Positions 5,117-7,157 of a DNA stretch of 7,157 nucleotides are shown here, piece by piece. The position numbers were made by a program, and so were the translations under genes. The stretch spans positions 1-7,157 of the forward strand of contig JAUWKC010000084.1 of NCBI GenBank assembly GCA_030607345.1, given 5' to 3'. Each line of letters opens with the position of its first letter. Position 1 is the first letter of the stretch. The DNA comes from Planctomycetota bacterium. GTDB taxonomy: Bacteria > Planctomycetota > Phycisphaerae > Sedimentisphaerales > SG8-4. The notes below the pieces were generated by a model. It ran no database searches. It had not been told where the DNA came from and was given only the letters and a program-made list of their open reading frames with translations.

Positions 5117-7157
5117 ATGCCTAAAAGGCTGTGGTTATTAGTCTCTCTCAGTCTTTTTGTTGCCCTGCCGCGAGCCACACAAGCCGATACCCTGTTCCAC
5201 TGGCATTTCGACGGCGCCTCCGGCGAGGAACTCGTTTGCGATGTCGACTCCGTCAGCGGCGCAGTTGCGGTCAAATTTGACGATGCATCCCTCGGCAGCG
5301 GTGCAGACAACACCATTGAATACGGCCAGGCCAGCCCCTGGTACGGGACCGGCGAAACATCGGCTGATTTTCTCAACACCCCGCCGGATAACGACCCGGG
5401 AGTCGGGCTAAGGGTGTCCGACCCGGGGGTGGATTCAACTCTGGACCTTAGCACGACCAGTGCTTGTACGATTGAGGCTTTCGTGTGTCCCTATGACCTG
5501 CGTCAGTCGGTGATTGTGAGGAAATACGGTGACAGCGGCTACGACGGCGTTTATTACATCGATACAAGACCTGAGGGAAAGTTTGCGGTGAGATTGGCAG
5601 GCAACGGCCAGGACGTCGGTGACAGCGGCGGGATATGCAATGACCTTACCTGCGAAGCGGACCAATGGTACCATGTCGCACTCGTGTGGAATGGAACCAC
5701 AGTGAGGTTCTACGTCAATGGTCTGCAATCACAGGATTTGAGCGGAAGTTCTGAGGGCGCTTTCAGCGGCCCGGTCGGCGACTCCGACAGGGCGCTCGGA
5801 ATCGGCTGCATCGTGCGCGACAATCTGGACCCGCCGGAAAGTTCCGGCCAGTTCTTCCACGGTCGAATCGACGAGGTGCGAATCAGCAACCAGGCCCTCG
5901 ATGTAGATGCTTTTTTGCTTCACGACGAAAATGAAATTGCCTGGAATCCGCGGCCTAACAGCTTTGCCGAGAACACGCATCCTGATGTCAGCCTGGTCTG
6001 GTCGCCCGGAGATTACGCCAACCAGCACGACGTCTATCTCGGCACGAGCTTCGACGATGTCAATGACGCCGATACGTCCTGGAGCGTTTACCTCGGCAGA
6101 CGGAGCCCCAACAGCTACAACCCGCCGGGGCTGCTTGACTTTGGCGACACTTACTACTGGCGAATTGACGAGGTTAATGACGCCACCTTATGGAAAGGCA
6201 ACGTCTGGCAGTTCACAGTCGACGACGGAAAAGCCTATGCCCCTGACCCAGCCGACGGTACATCCGCATCTGCGGATGCTGTTCTTGGCTGGAAGCCTGG
6301 TGTGCTTGCCGCCGCTCACGAAGTGTACTTCGGAACCGACTCAGGCCTGGTCAGTAACGCCTCCGACCCCAATGTGCCGCCCGGCAGAGGCCGACAGGAT
6401 TCCAACAGCTACGAGCCGACCGGAAGCCTCAGTTCTAACATCCCTTACTACTGGCGCATCGACGAGGTCGGCAATAATACGTTTATCAAGGGAGATGTCT
6501 GGAGCTTCCAGGTCGCCGAGATATATACGAGCCTGCTCGGAATGGAATTTATCCACATTGAACCCGGCGCCTTCCAGATGGGTTCTGAGGACGGAGACTT
6601 CGATGAAGTGCCCGTCCGTAATGTTACCATCAGCGAGCCGTTCTATATGGGCAGATTCGAAGTCACCAACGCCCAGTATGAGCAGTTCGACCCCAGTCAC
6701 GGCTCTATCGACCACCGCGGTTTTTCGCACGAGCCCAACGAGGCCGTGGTCTTTGTAAGCTGGCAGGACGCCAACGACTTCTGCCAATGGCTCAGCCAAT
6801 TCGAACAACTGCCCTGCCGGCTGCCCACCGAGGCCGAGTGGGAGTATGCCTGCCGCGCAGGAACAACCACCGCTTACCATACCGGCGAGACACTGCCGGG
6901 CGAGTTCCTCAAGAACGCTGAGCAAACATGGGGGCCCGAACCGGTACCCTTGCACGTTGGCCAGACACCACCTAATCCGTGGGGGCTTTATGATGTTCAC
7001 GGCAATGTGGAAGAGTGGTGCTCTGACTGGTACGGTCCTTATGAAGCCGGCGCTCAAACCGACCCGGTCGGTCGCGTCGCCGGCGACTTTCGCGTAAGCC
7101 GAGGCGGCAGTCATTCCACCACTGTCGGGTATCTGCGCTCGGCCAACCGAATGGGCA
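5117..7157 (+). CDS. Exported LamG-domain protein with two tandem repeats and an FGE-fold (sulfatase-modifying-factor-like) domain, 3' end outside the window
   Basis: The frame is open to the right edge (680 residues seen). The ATG follows AAGGAGGAGG (5098-5107) by nine bases. Residues 1-23 are a signal peptide (MPKRLWLLVSLSLFVALPRATQA, cleavage probably after A23), so the protein is exported. Residues about 25-270 are a LamG/concanavalin-like domain, seen in DQWYHVALVWNGTTVRFYVNG (182-202) and GRIDEVRIS (249-257). Two related repeats of about 92 residues follow (277-368, 375-466), each ending YYWRIDEV...GxVWxF. An FGE-fold domain starts at about 474: GMEFIHIEPGAFQMGS, then EVTNAQYEQF, CRLPTEAEWEYACRAGT (567-583), GLYDVHGNVEEWCSDW and RVSRGGS. 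At the positions of the two FGE catalytic cysteines it has T668 and L673, so it is unlikely to make formylglycine. LamG suggests carbohydrate or surface binding; the substrate is unknown. Confidence 0.9.
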   Translation, partial: MPKRLWLLVSLSLFVALPRATQADTLFHWHFDGASGEELVCDVDSVSGAVAVKFDDASLGSGADNTIEYGQASPWYGTGETSADFLNTPPDNDPGVGLRVSDPGVDSTLDLSTTSACTIEAFVCPYDLRQSVIVRKYGDSGYDGVYYIDTRPEGKFAVRLAGNGQDVGDSGGICNDLTCEADQWYHVALVWNGTTVRFYVNGLQSQDLSGSSEGAFSGPVGDSDRALGIGCIVRDNLDPPESSGQFFHGRIDEVRISNQALDVDAFLLHDENEIAWNPRPNSFAENTHPDVSLVWSPGDYANQHDVYLGTSFDDVNDADTSWSVYLGRRSPNSYNPPGLLDFGDTYYWRIDEVNDATLWKGNVWQFTVDDGKAYAPDPADGTSASADAVLGWKPGVLAAAHEVYFGTDSGLVSNASDPNVPPGRGRQDSNSYEPTGSLSSNIPYYWRIDEVGNNTFIKGDVWSFQVAEIYTSLLGMEFIHIEPGAFQMGSEDGDFDEVPVRNVTISEPFYMGRFEVTNAQYEQFDPSHGSIDHRGFSHEPNEAVVFVSWQDANDFCQWLSQFEQLPCRLPTEAEWEYACRAGTTTAYHTGETLPGEFLKNAEQTWGPEPVPLHVGQTPPNPWGLYDVHGNVEEWCSDWYGPYEAGAQTDPVGRVAGDFRVSRGGSHSTTVGYLRSANRMG
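5945..6514 (+). repeat. Two tandem protein-level repeats inside the LamG/FGE-fold protein
   Basis: Unit 1 is encoded at 5945-6220 and unit 2 at 6239-6514. Aligned landmarks are P(R/D)P at the start, V(S/A)..LVW or VLGWKPG, (D/E)VY(L/F)GT, NSY(N/E)P, (T/P)YYWRIDEV and KG(N/D)VW(Q/S)F. The DNA is diverged, so this is an old domain duplication and not a recent DNA repeat. The fold is probably an immunoglobulin/FN3-like beta sandwich (inference). Confidence 0.8.

Noticed and set aside
5907..6758. Plus-strand open frame of 283 codons inside the LamG gene
   Set aside because: It is an out-of-frame shadow, Thr/Ser/Pro/Arg-rich, while the +5117 frame keeps LamG, repeat and FGE-fold motifs without interruption.
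6341..7114. Minus-strand open frame of 257 codons opposite the FGE-fold domain
   Set aside because: It is antisense to a well conserved domain, has no homology I recognise and no promoter or Shine-Dalgarno.

Overview
The window looks like a stretch of a Planctomycetota-type chromosome, most like the Phycisphaerae/Sedimentisphaerales. This is inference from protein style, not from a marker gene. The pointers are an exported LamG protein carrying tandem 'DVYLGT...YYWRIDEVN...WKGDVWSF' repeats plus a formylglycine-generating-enzyme (FGE)-fold domain, an orphan secretin with an Ala/Glu/Arg-rich coiled-coil tail, and a small acidic protein whose style I associate with that group. Base composition is moderately GC-rich, and recognisable sigma70-like promoters (TTGACA / TATAAT-like) precede several genes.

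Layout. Bases 1-1939 (minus strand) hold two housekeeping genes in one direction: rimO (ribosomal protein S12 methylthiotransferase), then pgsA (phosphatidylglycerophosphate synthase), which runs off the left edge. A 111-base divergent gap carries a good plus-strand promoter for a lipoprotein secretin (2051-3691). After about 150 bases comes a small acidic protein of 150 aa (3843-4295) with its own promoter and a GTG start fixed by a Shine-Dalgarno sequence. Convergent to it is trxA (4377-4703, minus), a thioredoxin with a WCAPC active site and a near-consensus promoter. From 4774 to 5116 there is no convincing gene. Instead there is a candidate plus-strand promoter followed by three inverted repeats, which I read as a possible structured 5' leader. 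From 5117 to the right edge runs a large exported protein: signal peptide, LamG domain, two tandem repeats and an FGE-fold domain.

How the genes relate. rimO-pgsA is an ordinary housekeeping pair and trxA is a stand-alone housekeeping gene. The secretin and the small acidic protein are adjacent on the same strand, but separate promoters suggest neighbouring units rather than one operon. No secretion ATPase, pseudopilin or platform protein lies beside the secretin. The most interesting points are the lipidated secretin with a coiled-coil extension, the FGE-fold domain that lacks both catalytic cysteines, and the hairpin-rich leader in front of the LamG gene. I see no CRISPR array, mobile element, tRNA or rRNA, and no confident intrinsic terminator.
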